Positions 42,101-50,110 of a stretch of DNA of 64,000 nucleotides are shown piece after piece. The stretch lies in contig CBDAQM010000007.1 of assembly GCA_965199095.1 (NCBI GenBank), positions 868,001 to 932,000 on the forward strand, read 5' to 3'. How positions within the stretch are numbered: the first letter of the stretch is position 1; every line of letters begins with the position of its first letter. This DNA is from LMUY01 sp965199095. GTDB taxonomy: Bacteria; Pseudomonadota; Alphaproteobacteria; Acetobacterales; Acetobacteraceae. The translations under genes and the position numbers were made by a program. The notes beneath the pieces are model-generated. The model saw nothing but the letters and a program-made list of their open reading frames with translations, was not told where the DNA came from and did no database searches.

Positions 42101-43287
42101 CGCTTGGCCAGGTCGACGCTGCGGCGGCGTGCAAGATCCGGATCGACCGCATAGGCGGCCAGGGCGATGCAGGCGGCGGAGAGCGGCTCGACCACCTTGG
42201 CGGCTTGCAGTTGCTCCACCAGGCCGCGCGCCTTCGCTTCAAGCCCTTGGGCCAGCCAGACCAATGCCTGGACGCCGAAGAAGCCGGCGGCGTAGCGCGA
42301 GTCCGTACGCATGGCGACGTCCAGCCCGGCCTGCGCCTCCGCCAGCACGCCGGCATCGTTGGCGCCCAACAGGGCCAGCGCGAAGAACAGCCCGTGCACG
42401 TCGTCAAGGAAGACCTTGCGCTTGCCGACCTCCTTGCGGTGCAGCTTCAGCGCGTCGCGGTAGTGCCGCAGCGCGTCGGCATTGCGGGCTTCAAGGAAGG
42501 CGACGGCCCCCTCCAGCGCGTGCCGGGCCATGCCGGTGGCGCCGGCGATACTGTGGCGAAGCCCGTCCAGCCTTCCGCCGACCAGGTCGTAGCACAGCAA
42601 TGCGGGTGGGACAGACCCGGTTGCCTGCGCGCGATATTGGGCGATCACCGCCACGGTGTCGGGGCCGGACACGCCCGTCCACAGGAAGGCGGACAGTTTG
42701 GCGTCGAACAGGGCAGACCGGATAACGTCGCAGCGGCTGGCGAGCCAATCGGAAGCCAAGAGAGGCAGGGCAAACATCTCCGCGAGCGCCTCAGTCGCCG
42801 GAGGTCCCGACTGTGCATCGTAAACCTTCCGGGCCGCAAGGAAGCCGGCTTCGTCGTCGGCGTAGATCGCCAGCCGGAGCAGGCGACGCATCGCTTCGGG
42901 ATCGACGATCTCGCGGTTGCGGAAATAGATGCCCTCCGCCTTGGCCGGGAAACAGGCGCGCACCGCCTCGGCCAAGGACCCGCCCTGTGGCGATGCGATG
43001 GCATCAACGGCCACCGGATGCAGCAACGCCGGCGAACAGGCCATGTCGGTCGTCAGCAGTTTCTTGGCGACGAGGAACTCCAGCGCCGGGGTCAGCGATC
43101 GGGTGGCCCATGCCTTGCCATCCGGCCCCCGCAGCCCGGCCCGCATGATGCAGGCCAGGAAAGTGGTCTTGTTGGTTGTCAGCCACACGAGGGCTTTCAA
43201 CTGCATCACGGACCGATGGGCTGGGGTCAGCCCGAGGTAACGGTCCCACAGATCAGGTGCGGTGCGTTGCTGGCTTGCGACTGTCAT
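39157..43287 (-). CDS. SNF2-family DEAD/DEAH-like helicase
   Basis: 1376 residues. The C-terminal half is a Swi2/Snf2 ATPase: Walker A LADDMGLGKTVQAIAV (about 945-960), DEAQ box VVLDEAQAIKN (about 1040), TGTPVENYLDELWSLFNF, then helicase lobe 2 with LVFSQFVGHLALVRAAL, GSTPAADRQRRVAAF, LISLRAGGTGLNLTAADYVVHLDPWWNPAVEDQASDRAHRIGQ. The 900-residue N-terminal part is alpha-helical and not recognised. Such proteins translocate on double-stranded DNA and act in repair, transcription recycling or, in some operons, defence. No defence partners adjoin it here. It may be transcribed with the MFS gene upstream (55-bp gap). Confidence 0.92.
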   Translation of the reverse strand: MTVASQQRTAPDLWDRYLGLTPAHRSVMQLKALVWLTTNKTTFLACIMRAGLRGPDGKAWATRSLTPALEFLVAKKLLTTDMACSPALLHPVAVDAIASPQGGSLAEAVRACFPAKAEGIYFRNREIVDPEAMRRLLRLAIYADDEAGFLAARKVYDAQSGPPATEALAEMFALPLLASDWLASRCDVIRSALFDAKLSAFLWTGVSGPDTVAVIAQYRAQATGSVPPALLCYDLVGGRLDGLRHSIAGATGMARHALEGAVAFLEARNADALRHYRDALKLHRKEVGKRKVFLDDVHGLFFALALLGANDAGVLAEAQAGLDVAMRTDSRYAAGFFGVQALVWLAQGLEAKARGLVEQLQAAKVVEPLSAACIALAAYAVDPDLARRRSVDLAKRFEATKDTLPLVSRIYAEILAEVAPLPGPYAAWLEGSSHDTKVAFTRLLVVRKPWERALENLAAFMNAGNAPQAAAAVKAKRLAWFLDPDRRHVEVAEQASRGKGEWTDGRPVAMKRLFERDPRLDYLTEQDRLALRSIRKEAAGWYGEESFAFDESRTIPALVGHPAVFDARHRSRPLELVNYPLELVVTEQGGSYHVALSHTADAPTVFLEAETPTRYRVVDFPQRVLAVQEILGKRGLTIPKSARDQVVALVQRSDPALPVRADIEAVGPAAMAGLCTPIVQLLPSEAGLRLSLLVRPFGDEGPAYVAGLGGRSVLASVAGQQQRATRDLARELAERAALVEACPTLRDRMAADAHEAAIDDLGGSLDVLLELQAYTGPATIEWPEGRKFRVSTVTPDKLRLKVAQERDWFSVDGTVALDEGEVLEMRFLLDRLDRAQGRFVPLGDGRFVALTQQLQTQLQRLTAVSEPHKAGQRVHALGVPALRDLLDEASDVKTDAAWRQQVDRIKSAESWTPKLPRHLQAELRDYQVDGFTWMSRLARWGAGACLADDMGLGKTVQAIAVMLDQAADGPCLVVAPTSVCPNWEAEITRFAPTLTVHGFAAAADRGAVVAGLGPHDVLVCSYGLLHQAAALLGDRMWQMVVLDEAQAIKNAHTKRAQASVALQAKFRLALTGTPVENYLDELWSLFNFVNPGLLGSREGFQKRFAGPIERDGDATARQALRALIRPFLLRRTKAAVLTELPPRTEQTMQVEMAGPERVFYEALRQRALDSIAALDAPEGKRKIHILAEITRLRRACCNPALIDAAAGVPSGKLDAFLDLVDELVRNRHRALVFSQFVGHLALVRAALDARGIGYEYLDGSTPAADRQRRVAAFQAGSADLFLISLRAGGTGLNLTAADYVVHLDPWWNPAVEDQASDRAHRIGQERPVTIYRLIMQDSIEERILTLHRDKRDLASELLDGAETAGHLSEDELIGLI

Positions 43288-43342
43288 CGACTCGGATTCT
43301 AACCCATCGGGCGCGTCCGGGCCATCGCGGCCATGCAGATTT

Positions 43343-44779
43343 TCACCGTGACAGGCGCAACAGGCTAGAGGCGGCAGCGGCGAGCGCCAGGCCGGTGCCG
43401 ATCAGCAGGTTGACCGGTTCCGAATGGGTCGGCGCCAGGTGGAACACGAGCGCCGCGATCGTGGCGCCCCCGGTCTGCCCCGTCAGCCGCGCGGTCGCCA
43501 GCATGCCGCCGGCCGCCCCGGCGCGGGACCGGGGGGCCGAGGACAGCATGGTGCGGTTGTTGGGCGCCTGGAAGAAGCCGAAGCCGAGCCCGCACAAGGC
43601 CATGCGCCAGGCAATGTCCCAGTCCGATGGCGCAGCGGGCAGGAACGCCATCAGGCACAGCCCGACGGCCAGCAGCAGCAGCCCGGCGCTGCCCAGGATG
43701 GCGGCCGGCACCTTGTCCGACAGGCGCCCGGCGATCGGCGCCACCAGGCCCAGCGCCAGCGGCCAGGGGGTCATCAGCAGGCCGGTCTGCACCTGGTCGC
43801 GATGCAGCACCGCCTCGAAGAAGAACGGCAGCGACACGAAGGCCAGCATGTAGGCCGCAAAGGAGCAGATCGAGGTGAGCACCGACAGGCCGAACAGCGG
43901 GATGCGCAGCAGGTCGAGCGGCACCAGGGGCTTGGGCCGTCCTGCCTCCCGCCGGAACAGCAGGATTCCGGCTGCCAGCGCGGCGATCAGTTCCGCGCCC
44001 GCGGCCAGCCCGCTGCCGCCGCCATGGGCCAGGGCTTCGGCGCCGATGAAGAACAGGCCGAAGACAAGGGCGTTCAGCACCGAGCTGATCCCGTCAGGCA
44101 AGCGGCCGGTCTGGTCGGAGCGCGGCAGGGCGCGCCAGGCCAGCACCAGGTTGAACAGGCCGATCGGGACGTTGACGGCGAACAGCCACTCCCACGTGCC
44201 GACGGACAGGATCGCCGAGGCCACCGTGGGGCCGAGGGCGGCCGCGGCGGAGACGACAAGGGCGTTCAGCCCCACCCCGCGGCCGAGCGACGCCTGCGGA
44301 TAGGTGAACCGGACCAGTGCGCCGTTGACCCCCATGATCCCCGCGGCGCCGAACCCCTGGATGGTGCGCGACGCCACCAGCGCCGTCAGGCTGTGCGACA
44401 GGGCGCAGAACAGCGACCCGACGGTGAACACCGCGATGCCGACCTGGTAGACCCGCCGGTATCCCACCCGCTCGCCAAGGGCCGCGACGGGAAGCAGGCT
44501 GATGACGATGGCGAGCTGGTAGGAGGTGATGATCCAGATCGAGTTCGCCGGCGTGGCGCCAAGCTCGCGGGCGATCGTCGGCAGGGCGACGTTGGCGACT
44601 GCGGAATCCAGCACCGACATCGTGATGCCGATGGCGATGGCCAGCATGGACCAGTAGCGCTGCGGCAGCGGCAGCCCATCGGGGAACACGCCCGCCGCGC
44701 TGACGCTGGCTGCGCCGGGCAGCGTCCGCCCCGCGGCGCCGGCGGGCGATGGGGTGGGCGAGGCGTGTTCAAGGTCCAT
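43343..44779 (-). CDS. MFS transporter, DHA2 (EmrB/QacA-like) drug exporter
   Basis: 478 residues with about 14 hydrophobic segments, the DHA2 count. After a Pro/Ala-rich start, AIAIGITMSVLDSAVANVALPTIARELGA carries the LDxTxVNVALP-type motif D1 (here LDSAVANVALP), followed by SYQLAIVISLLPVAALGERVGYRRVY (motif A) and RTIQGFGAAGIMGVNGALVR (motif B with Arg). Works as a proton-coupled exporter in the inner membrane; substrates unknown. No membrane-fusion partner adjoins it. Confidence 0.9.
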   Translation of the reverse strand: MDLEHASPTPSPAGAAGRTLPGAASVSAAGVFPDGLPLPQRYWSMLAIAIGITMSVLDSAVANVALPTIARELGATPANSIWIITSYQLAIVISLLPVAALGERVGYRRVYQVGIAVFTVGSLFCALSHSLTALVASRTIQGFGAAGIMGVNGALVRFTYPQASLGRGVGLNALVVSAAAALGPTVASAILSVGTWEWLFAVNVPIGLFNLVLAWRALPRSDQTGRLPDGISSVLNALVFGLFFIGAEALAHGGGSGLAAGAELIAALAAGILLFRREAGRPKPLVPLDLLRIPLFGLSVLTSICSFAAYMLAFVSLPFFFEAVLHRDQVQTGLLMTPWPLALGLVAPIAGRLSDKVPAAILGSAGLLLLAVGLCLMAFLPAAPSDWDIAWRMALCGLGFGFFQAPNNRTMLSSAPRSRAGAAGGMLATARLTGQTGGATIAALVFHLAPTHSEPVNLLIGTGLALAAAASSLLRLSR

Positions 44780-44930
44780 CGGACAACACTGGCGCTCTCA
44801 CCGAGATCGTCAACGCCTCAGTTCGGGTCAGCTTGCCCGCCGGCGGCCTTCGAGGGTAGCGTCGAACGCGGCGGTGGTGCGGCCGACGGTGCCCGCCTTG
44901 CGGTTTGGACCGGAGTGGCAGGCGAAGCGC

Positions 44931-45197
44931 ATGAAACGAGGCGGATTGGTCACAGTCGCGTTGATCCTCTGCTTCGGCAGTCTTGGATTGCGGGTTGCAG
45001 CCCAGCCGCCCTCCTGCCGGCAGACGCTTGGACCGGCACAAGCCGACGTCCTTGTCAGCCGCTGCCTTAATGTTTCGCCCGCAACCCACCCGCCTTGCAA
45101 CGCATCCAACCCGTGCGACCTCATTCGGGGCGAGATCGCGCGCGGCTGCGCCATGCTGTCTGACGACGCTCCGGCTTATTGTCCGCCGCGCCGCTGA
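44931..45197 (+). CDS. small exported Cys-rich protein
   Basis: 88 residues: signal peptide MKRGGLVTVALILCFGSLGLRVAAQ, then about 62 residues with six cysteines in the mature part (PSCRQ, SRCLN, PPCNASNPCDLIRGEIARGCAML, AYCPPRR), implying a disulfide-knotted periplasmic or secreted domain. No family recognised. Its stop shares a base with the next start (TGATG), so the pair is translationally coupled. Confidence 0.68.
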   Translation: MKRGGLVTVALILCFGSLGLRVAAQPPSCRQTLGPAQADVLVSRCLNVSPATHPPCNASNPCDLIRGEIARGCAMLSDDAPAYCPPRR

Positions 45198-45760
45198 TGC
45201 GCGTGCTCGTGCTCGGCCTCCTGGCCATGCTGCTGGCCGCGGCCGCACCGGACCAGGATGGCGCTGCAGGGGGCTTCATCGCGGCAGCCATCGGCGCCGG
45301 CGCCAACGATATCAGCACGGTTGCCGAGGGGTCCGACGGCGAGCAGCTCACTTGGGCGAGTTGGACGGAGGGTATGCCGGACAGTTGGATCACCCGGTTG
45401 GTGCTGATCAAGCCGGGCGCCAAGGGGGCGGCGATCACCTGGGGTGTGCAGCGGCCCGATGGCTACGGCGCGGTGTTGCGGCGGACGCTGTGGCAGGTCC
45501 ACGGCCGCCCCATCCTGATCCTGCAATACCAGTTCGGCGCGGCCTATACCCGCATGGAGCTCTATGCTGCGGGCCCGGACGCCCAGGCGGCGATGCTGGA
45601 CAGCGTGGAGGGCGCCTGGATCGACGTGGAGCGGCAGGGCGTTCAAGAAACGTTGCGCGCCTACGATACGGCCGACCTGCAAGGCGCACCCCGGTGCTTC
45701 GGCTGGGACGACGCAGCGGCGAAGCTCGCGCGGATCACATGCGCCCCAGCTTCGCCCTGA
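45197..45760 (+). CDS. exported hypothetical protein
   Basis: 187 residues. MRVLVLGLLAMLLAAAAPDQDGAA is a signal peptide. The mature protein has repeated strand-like parts (WITRLVLIKPGAKGAAITWGVQRPDGYGAVLRR; ILILQYQFGAAYTRMELYAAG) and a late Cys pair (RCFGWDD, RITCAP). No known family. TGATG coupling with the preceding small protein and only 7 nt to the next gene make this a three-gene exported/membrane operon. Confidence 0.68.
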   Translation: MRVLVLGLLAMLLAAAAPDQDGAAGGFIAAAIGAGANDISTVAEGSDGEQLTWASWTEGMPDSWITRLVLIKPGAKGAAITWGVQRPDGYGAVLRRTLWQVHGRPILILQYQFGAAYTRMELYAAGPDAQAAMLDSVEGAWIDVERQGVQETLRAYDTADLQGAPRCFGWDDAAAKLARITCAPASP

Positions 45761-45767
45761 GCGCGCC

Positions 45768-46148
45768 ATGAGGCGGGGCTTCGTGGGCTGGCTCGACCGT
45801 TTCATCTATGTCGACAAGCTCAAGATCGCCTGGCGCGACGTTCTGCCGCAGATGCGCTGGTGGGAGTGGGTCTGGTACGTCGTCGTGGTGTTCGTGAGCT
45901 GGAACCTCCTGTTCCGCCTCAACCGATGGATCGAGGCACGGCTCGACCTCATCCCGGTGCTGCGTTGGGCGCCATTTCTCGTCACCTGGCCGTTCCTGAT
46001 CGTCCTCTATATGCTGGTAAGCCATTTCCTGTTGCCGGCGCGCTCCGCCAGGGCGGCGGCGAAGAACGAAGGATGGCTGGTCGGGCTCATCATGCTGGGC
46101 GGCTTCGTCGCCGAGGCTGTCCTGTTCGGCCGCAAAGCCCTTGAGTGA
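45768..46148 (+). CDS. small membrane protein
   Basis: 126 residues with three transmembrane segments (about 27-45, 61-84, 100-118) and an aromatic-rich first one (MRWWEWVWYVVVVFVSWNLLF). The N-terminus begins MRRGFVGWLDRFIYVDKLKIAWRDVLPQ, probably cytoplasmic or membrane-parallel. No family recognised. Follows the exported protein after 7 nt. Confidence 0.65.
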   Translation: MRRGFVGWLDRFIYVDKLKIAWRDVLPQMRWWEWVWYVVVVFVSWNLLFRLNRWIEARLDLIPVLRWAPFLVTWPFLIVLYMLVSHFLLPARSARAAAKNEGWLVGLIMLGGFVAEAVLFGRKALE

Positions 46149-46191
46149 CGTGCGGGCGCGTATCGGGTCCCGCGAAGGTCGGGGAACCGGC

Positions 46192-46749
46192 ATGCCCCGG
46201 TGGGTCACCATCCTGCTCTCGGCCGGGTTGCTGCCTGTTGGCCTGGTGACCCCGCATCGAGCACAGGCAGGGATCGCTGAGTTCGTGGCGGGTTGCATGG
46301 CCAACGTGGCCGATCTGCGGGCTTTGCCGGCCACGCTTGAACGGCAAGGTTACGTGGAGGTCGACCCGGCGCAGGGACCACCCGGGCCGAGCCTGGCGAT
46401 GGGCGCGGCAGGACGGCGGCTTTGGACCATTCGTCATCCCGGCAACGGGCAGGTCGACATATTCACCGGCTACGTCCCGCCGGGCCCGGACGTCCCGTTC
46501 GAGATTTGCTGGCACATCAGCCGGCCCGGCGATACCGCGACCGAGGCCATCAGCGCATTGCAATCGCGCTACCCTGCGGTCGAGGGGACGACGGAGACTG
46601 GGACGGAGATGGTCTACGGCGGGTTTGAACGGTGGCGAACCAAGGTTGGGCCGGTCGCGGTCACGCTTGGCGTCACGTGGGGGATGCGCGGCCGTCCTGC
46701 AGAAGGCTCCAGCCTGCTCTACGTGGTCCTGGCATCCTCGCCCGCCTGA
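46192..46749 (+). CDS. exported hypothetical protein
   Basis: 185 residues from ATG 46192: signal peptide MPRWVTILLSAGLLPVGLVTPHRAQA, then GIAEFVAGCMANVADLRALPATLERQGY, resembling the opening of other exported proteins of unknown function in which C-x(n)-A-x-L-x-x-L-x-x-x-G-[FY] is followed by an all-beta part (FTGYVPPGPDVPFEICWHISRPG). A TTG at 46141 would add 17 residues and is less likely. No family recognised. Confidence 0.66.
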   Translation: MPRWVTILLSAGLLPVGLVTPHRAQAGIAEFVAGCMANVADLRALPATLERQGYVEVDPAQGPPGPSLAMGAAGRRLWTIRHPGNGQVDIFTGYVPPGPDVPFEICWHISRPGDTATEAISALQSRYPAVEGTTETGTEMVYGGFERWRTKVGPVAVTLGVTWGMRGRPAEGSSLLYVVLASSPA

Positions 46750-46756
46750 TCCAAGG

Positions 46757-47206
46757 CTAGTGGAAATCCTCACTGCTCGTGGTGAGGCCGAGCAATGCCC
46801 GGAGGCGCCAGACCCGGTCCTCCAGCCAGACGCGCATGCGGCCGTGCGCCGGTGGCAGCGGCATGTCCAGGGTCAGCGGTATGGTGACCTGAAGCGGATC
46901 CCAGCTCGTGGGTTCTCCGGAGGCGTCGTAGTCCTGGATCATGTCCAGTGCCGACACGCCGCGGATGAAGCCTTGCGCATCGCGTAAGACGATCCAGGCC
47001 GGCGCGTCCCCGCCTTGGCCCGGCATGGCCATCATCATGGGCCGCGGACAGACCGAGAGGGTCCAGGCGCCATCGGGGCTGCGATCCCAGACGCTGCCAT
47101 GGCATGCAAGATGTCCTTCAGGCAGCACCAGCAGGACCAGGACCGCGCATGCACTGGCCGCTGCCAGCCAAGCCGCCGGGCGGCGCCACCTGGCCCTGGT
47201 TTTCAT
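46757..47206 (-). CDS. membrane-anchored or exported hypothetical protein
   Basis: 149 residues from ATG 47206. MKTRARWRRPAAWLAAASACAVLVLLVLPEGHLACHG is a signal peptide or N-terminal anchor. Then come SVWDRSPDGAWTLSVCPRPM and a pattern of short strands ending RVWRLRALLGLTTSSEDFH. Converges with the preceding gene and diverges from the next by 77 bp. No family recognised; the longer frame up to 47461 overlaps the divergent gene and is unlikely to be used. Confidence 0.62.
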   Translation of the reverse strand: MKTRARWRRPAAWLAAASACAVLVLLVLPEGHLACHGSVWDRSPDGAWTLSVCPRPMMMAMPGQGGDAPAWIVLRDAQGFIRGVSALDMIQDYDASGEPTSWDPLQVTIPLTLDMPLPPAHGRMRVWLEDRVWRLRALLGLTTSSEDFH

Positions 47207-47283
47207 TACGGCTCGGCATGGGCGCCGGCATTGCGCGCCTCCCCACACGGAACCAGATCGGTTCTGCCGATATCGAGGCGCGT

Positions 47284-47715
47284 ATGATCCATTGGTTGGT
47301 TCCAGCATTGTCTTGCATCGCCCTGACCACGGCACAGGAAGGCGCGCCGGCTCTGTCGAAGACGGATTTCTACACCAACACCGTGCACGGCTGCCATGCC
47401 TTGGACCTGTCGCGGTGGACGCATCCGGCAAAGCGAGTCCTGCTCGACGCAGGCGCCACAATCGTCAAGGTGGAGCTTTGCAACGGGGACACATTCCCGG
47501 TCTTCACCGTGACCTTGCCGTTCGACCCGGAGGGTCATACCGACGCGTACGCCAGCACGCTGTATGCCAGCCTGGCGGATGCCAACGGCTTCTGGTCCTA
47601 CCCATTGGTCGACACGTCGGCCGACGTCATCATCGTTGCAGCCACGGAGCGGCGGAAGCGTACCGTCACGCTGACGTATGAGGAGTTCGATGCGGCGTCG
47701 AAGGCGAACCCATAG
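47284..47715 (+). CDS. exported hypothetical protein
   Basis: 143 residues: signal peptide MIHWLVPALSCIALTTAQEGAPA, then a soluble domain of about 120 residues (DFYTNTVHGCHALDLSRW, ATIVKVELCNGDTFPVFTVTLPF) with one Cys pair. No family recognised. First of three consecutive exported genes (17 bp to the lipoprotein gene). Confidence 0.65.
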   Translation: MIHWLVPALSCIALTTAQEGAPALSKTDFYTNTVHGCHALDLSRWTHPAKRVLLDAGATIVKVELCNGDTFPVFTVTLPFDPEGHTDAYASTLYASLADANGFWSYPLVDTSADVIIVAATERRKRTVTLTYEEFDAASKANP

Positions 47716-47732
47716 GCGGCCGGCCTTCTGCC

Positions 47733-48140
47733 ATGCGAACATGTGTCCGTAGACGAATGCTGGCCCTGCTTGGCCTGTGTTTCATCAGCGTGCTGCCGGG
47801 CTGTTCGAGGCCGCGCTTCACCGATGTGCTCACAACCTTGCCCGCGCCGGACGGCGGTGTGGTGGCGGCGACCGTTGTGGCGGCCCATGGGCCGATGGCG
47901 GGCGTGGTCTACGCGGTCACGCTGTCGCCTCCCGGCACGGACCCCCGGGCTGGTACGGTGGTGCTTGCAGAGTCGGAGGACGACCGGCCCATCGGCCTGC
48001 ATTGGGACGATGCCCGCACGCTGCGGGTCCGGTTGCCTTGCGGGACATGGTCGGACCTGACCAACGCATACCAGTCACCAGATCGAGGGACGATCATCAC
48101 GATAAGGCACGACCCGGCGCTGGGATGCGCCGTGCGATGA
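47733..48140 (+). CDS. small lipoprotein
   Basis: 135 residues, MRTCVRRRMLALLGLCFISVLPGCSRPRF: the lipobox LPGC marks a lipoprotein. The mature part has strands VVAATVVAAHGPMAGVVYAVTLSP, TVVLAESEDDRPIGLHWDDARTLRVRLPCG and TIITIRHD, the arrangement of many small lipoproteins of unknown function. Its last codon overlaps the next start (ATGA). Confidence 0.68.
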   Translation: MRTCVRRRMLALLGLCFISVLPGCSRPRFTDVLTTLPAPDGGVVAATVVAAHGPMAGVVYAVTLSPPGTDPRAGTVVLAESEDDRPIGLHWDDARTLRVRLPCGTWSDLTNAYQSPDRGTIITIRHDPALGCAVR

Positions 48141-48388
48141 GGCGCACGATTCGGTTGCCATGTGTGGCGAGACACGCCGCCACGTGCGTCGCCCTCACGG
48201 TGATCGCTGCGGCGCCGGTGGTCGGCCACCCTGCGCCGGGTCCGCAACGAGCGCCCCGGCATCCCGACCCGGCCGTCCCGCCATCCGCATCCGCCAGCAA
48301 GCCGGTCTGCGCCGTCTCTGACCGGCTGTGCCACCGTGGCATCCTCGTGCACCGGGCCGCCCGGGCAGGCGCGATCATGCCTCCATGA
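48137..48388 (+). CDS. possible small exported protein
   Basis: 83 residues, ATG overlapping the upstream lipoprotein stop. MRRTIRLPCVARHAATCVALTVIAAAPVVG is a plausible signal peptide. The mature part is Pro-rich with two close Cys (KPVCAVSDRLCHRGI). Its 3' end overlaps the convergent neighbour by 14 bp. Short, with no family; supported only by coupling and the signal peptide. Confidence 0.42.
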   Translation: MRRTIRLPCVARHAATCVALTVIAAAPVVGHPAPGPQRAPRHPDPAVPPSASASKPVCAVSDRLCHRGILVHRAARAGAIMPP

Positions 48389-48968
48389 CGGCCGGATGGA
48401 CGAGGATCGTCCGCTCGTCGCGCAGCGTGGCGCTCAACTCGTGCCGTTCCACGCCGTAGTTCCTGATCTTGCTTCCAGAGCCGCGTATCATGATGTCGGA
48501 ATCGGTCCCGGGCAGCGCGTTGATGGACTCCCGGAAGTCGACGCGGCGGAGCCAGACCCGCGCCGACAGCACGTGCGATCCCGGGCGGACTGGCACGACG
48601 AACGCCATTCCGGCGCGCAACTGCCCGATGCGGGCACCATCGACGTAGATGTCCATGCGCGACCACGCCAACGGCTCGCGACCCAGCGCGAGGCGCAGCC
48701 GCGCCAACCCGGGCGGCGCTGGTTCCGCGGCGGCCCGGCGCCCGGCAGCGTCCACCCGGCGGAACGGAAGGTCCGGCGGCAGCCGCCGCGCCGCAATCCC
48801 CACGAGGAGAAAAGCCAGGCAAACGCCTGCGAGGGCGCCAAGCGCCACGGCATGGGGTTGCATGTCATCCCATTGCCCGGCGGCATTGCCGGCGAGTCCG
48901 GCGAGGATGACCGCGAGGCCACACGCATAGCGGGCGGAATCCCAGCGGTTCAGCGGCGGCGGTATCAC
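48375..48968 (-). CDS. membrane protein with C-terminal beta domain
   Basis: About 197 residues if it starts at the GTG at 48968 (VIPPPLNRWDSARYACGLAV); the frame is open to 49397 but the extension overlaps the divergent DUF3592 gene. Two transmembrane segments (about 12-30, 40-62) precede a soluble part with DIYVDGARIGQLRAGMAFVVPVRPGSHVLSARVWLRRVDFRESI, a beta-sandwich-like pattern seen in small domains that follow a two-helix anchor. No family recognised; start uncertain. Confidence 0.55.
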   Translation of the reverse strand: MIPPPLNRWDSARYACGLAVILAGLAGNAAGQWDDMQPHAVALGALAGVCLAFLLVGIAARRLPPDLPFRRVDAAGRRAAAEPAPPGLARLRLALGREPLAWSRMDIYVDGARIGQLRAGMAFVVPVRPGSHVLSARVWLRRVDFRESINALPGTDSDIMIRGSGSKIRNYGVERHELSATLRDERTILVHPAVMEA

Positions 48969-49074
48969 CGGTGCGGAACGCCGGATGCGAGCTTGGCCAT
49001 AGAATCGCCCCTTTTCTTGAGATCCGCTATAGGTTTCCGAGCAGGGCACGAGGCAAGCAGGATTTCTAGCACAG

Positions 49075-49938
49075 ATGCGGCGCACCTTGGATATGCTGGC
49101 GACCGTATTGCTCCTGACGGCAGCGGCGGCGCCGGCTGCGATCCTGTTCCCGCAGCCGCCCGTCTTCGGGCCGCAGACGGTCGGGATCGCCGCAGCGTTC
49201 GGCATCCTTGCCACGGCCGGGATCGTGTTCCGGGCGACACCTGCGCGCCGGAGACGAGTGCTTACCGGCGCAACCGTCCTGCTCGGCCTGACGGTCGGCG
49301 CGACGGCCATCCACATCCTCTGGGTGCGTGTCATCCCGGCCGAAATCCCGACCGCCGACCTGCTGCCGAAGCTGTTTGGCTTGCAGGGCGAGGACATCGA
49401 TGACGCCCTGATCTACGAGGAATGGGTCGAGATGTGGCTCGCTTGCGCGCTCCTCGTCTGTGCGGTGATGCTGATGCGCGCCGTTCGTCGTCGCAGGCGC
49501 AACGCGGCGTCGGCGGCAGCGGCGGACCTATGGCGCCCGGCGCCATCCCGGCGATGGAACACGGCGACGGTCGTACTCTGGCTGGTCGGCGTCGGCGTCC
49601 TGGTGGCGGCCGTGGTGGACGGCCGTCGAACGGCAGACTTCCTCGACCGGGCGACCCGCGTCGTCGGCACGATCGCCGACCCGCAGGACCACCCGCGTAT
49701 CCGCTTCATGACCGCGGACGGCACCGCGGTCGAGTTCACGCAGAACGGCGGCGTGTCCCGTCCGCTCGGCGCCTCCGTGCCGGTGGCGTATCTGGCGGAC
49801 GACACGGCGGGCACGGCGCGGGCCGACACGTTCTGGGCGGAGTGGAGCGACGTGTTGGGGCTGCTTTGGATTGGCTACGCCTTCACGGTGCCCCCGTTCT
49901 TCGGCTGCCGCGCGACGTTCCGCGCCAGCCGGTGGTGA
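49075..49938 (+). CDS. DUF3592-like membrane protein
   Basis: 287 residues. N-terminal membrane segments (about 5-27, 35-50, 62-80, 123-140), then one at about 165-185, a soluble stretch TRVVGTIADPQDHPRIRFMTADGTAVEFTQNGGVSRPLGASVPVAYLADDTAGTARADTF and a last hydrophobic helix. The block G-T-x-x-x-x(n)-P-x-[IV]-x-F-x-x-x-DG followed by G-x-x-V-x-V-x-Y is typical of DUF3592, which is of unknown function and found in bacterial membrane proteins. Confidence 0.72.
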   Translation: MRRTLDMLATVLLLTAAAAPAAILFPQPPVFGPQTVGIAAAFGILATAGIVFRATPARRRRVLTGATVLLGLTVGATAIHILWVRVIPAEIPTADLLPKLFGLQGEDIDDALIYEEWVEMWLACALLVCAVMLMRAVRRRRRNAASAAAADLWRPAPSRRWNTATVVLWLVGVGVLVAAVVDGRRTADFLDRATRVVGTIADPQDHPRIRFMTADGTAVEFTQNGGVSRPLGASVPVAYLADDTAGTARADTFWAEWSDVLGLLWIGYAFTVPPFFGCRATFRASRW

Positions 49939-50020
49939 CCCCGCCCGCCCGCCGCGCCGCCGCCAGGGCTTGCACCCTTCGGACCAAGACCTTAGGAAGA
50001 CGGCGCTTCCCGGGTCCAAC

Positions 50021-50095
<75 letters not shown>

Positions 50096-50110
50096 TCCAA
50101 GTCCTTTGCT

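Noticed and set aside
39157..44779. SNF2 helicase plus MFS gene as a defence island
   Set aside because: No nuclease, methylase or other defence partner adjoins the helicase; the N-terminal half is unrecognised but that alone is not evidence.
41581..45070. Long plus-strand frames opposite the SNF2 and MFS genes
   Set aside because: Low-complexity antisense frames over genes with clear helicase and transporter motifs.
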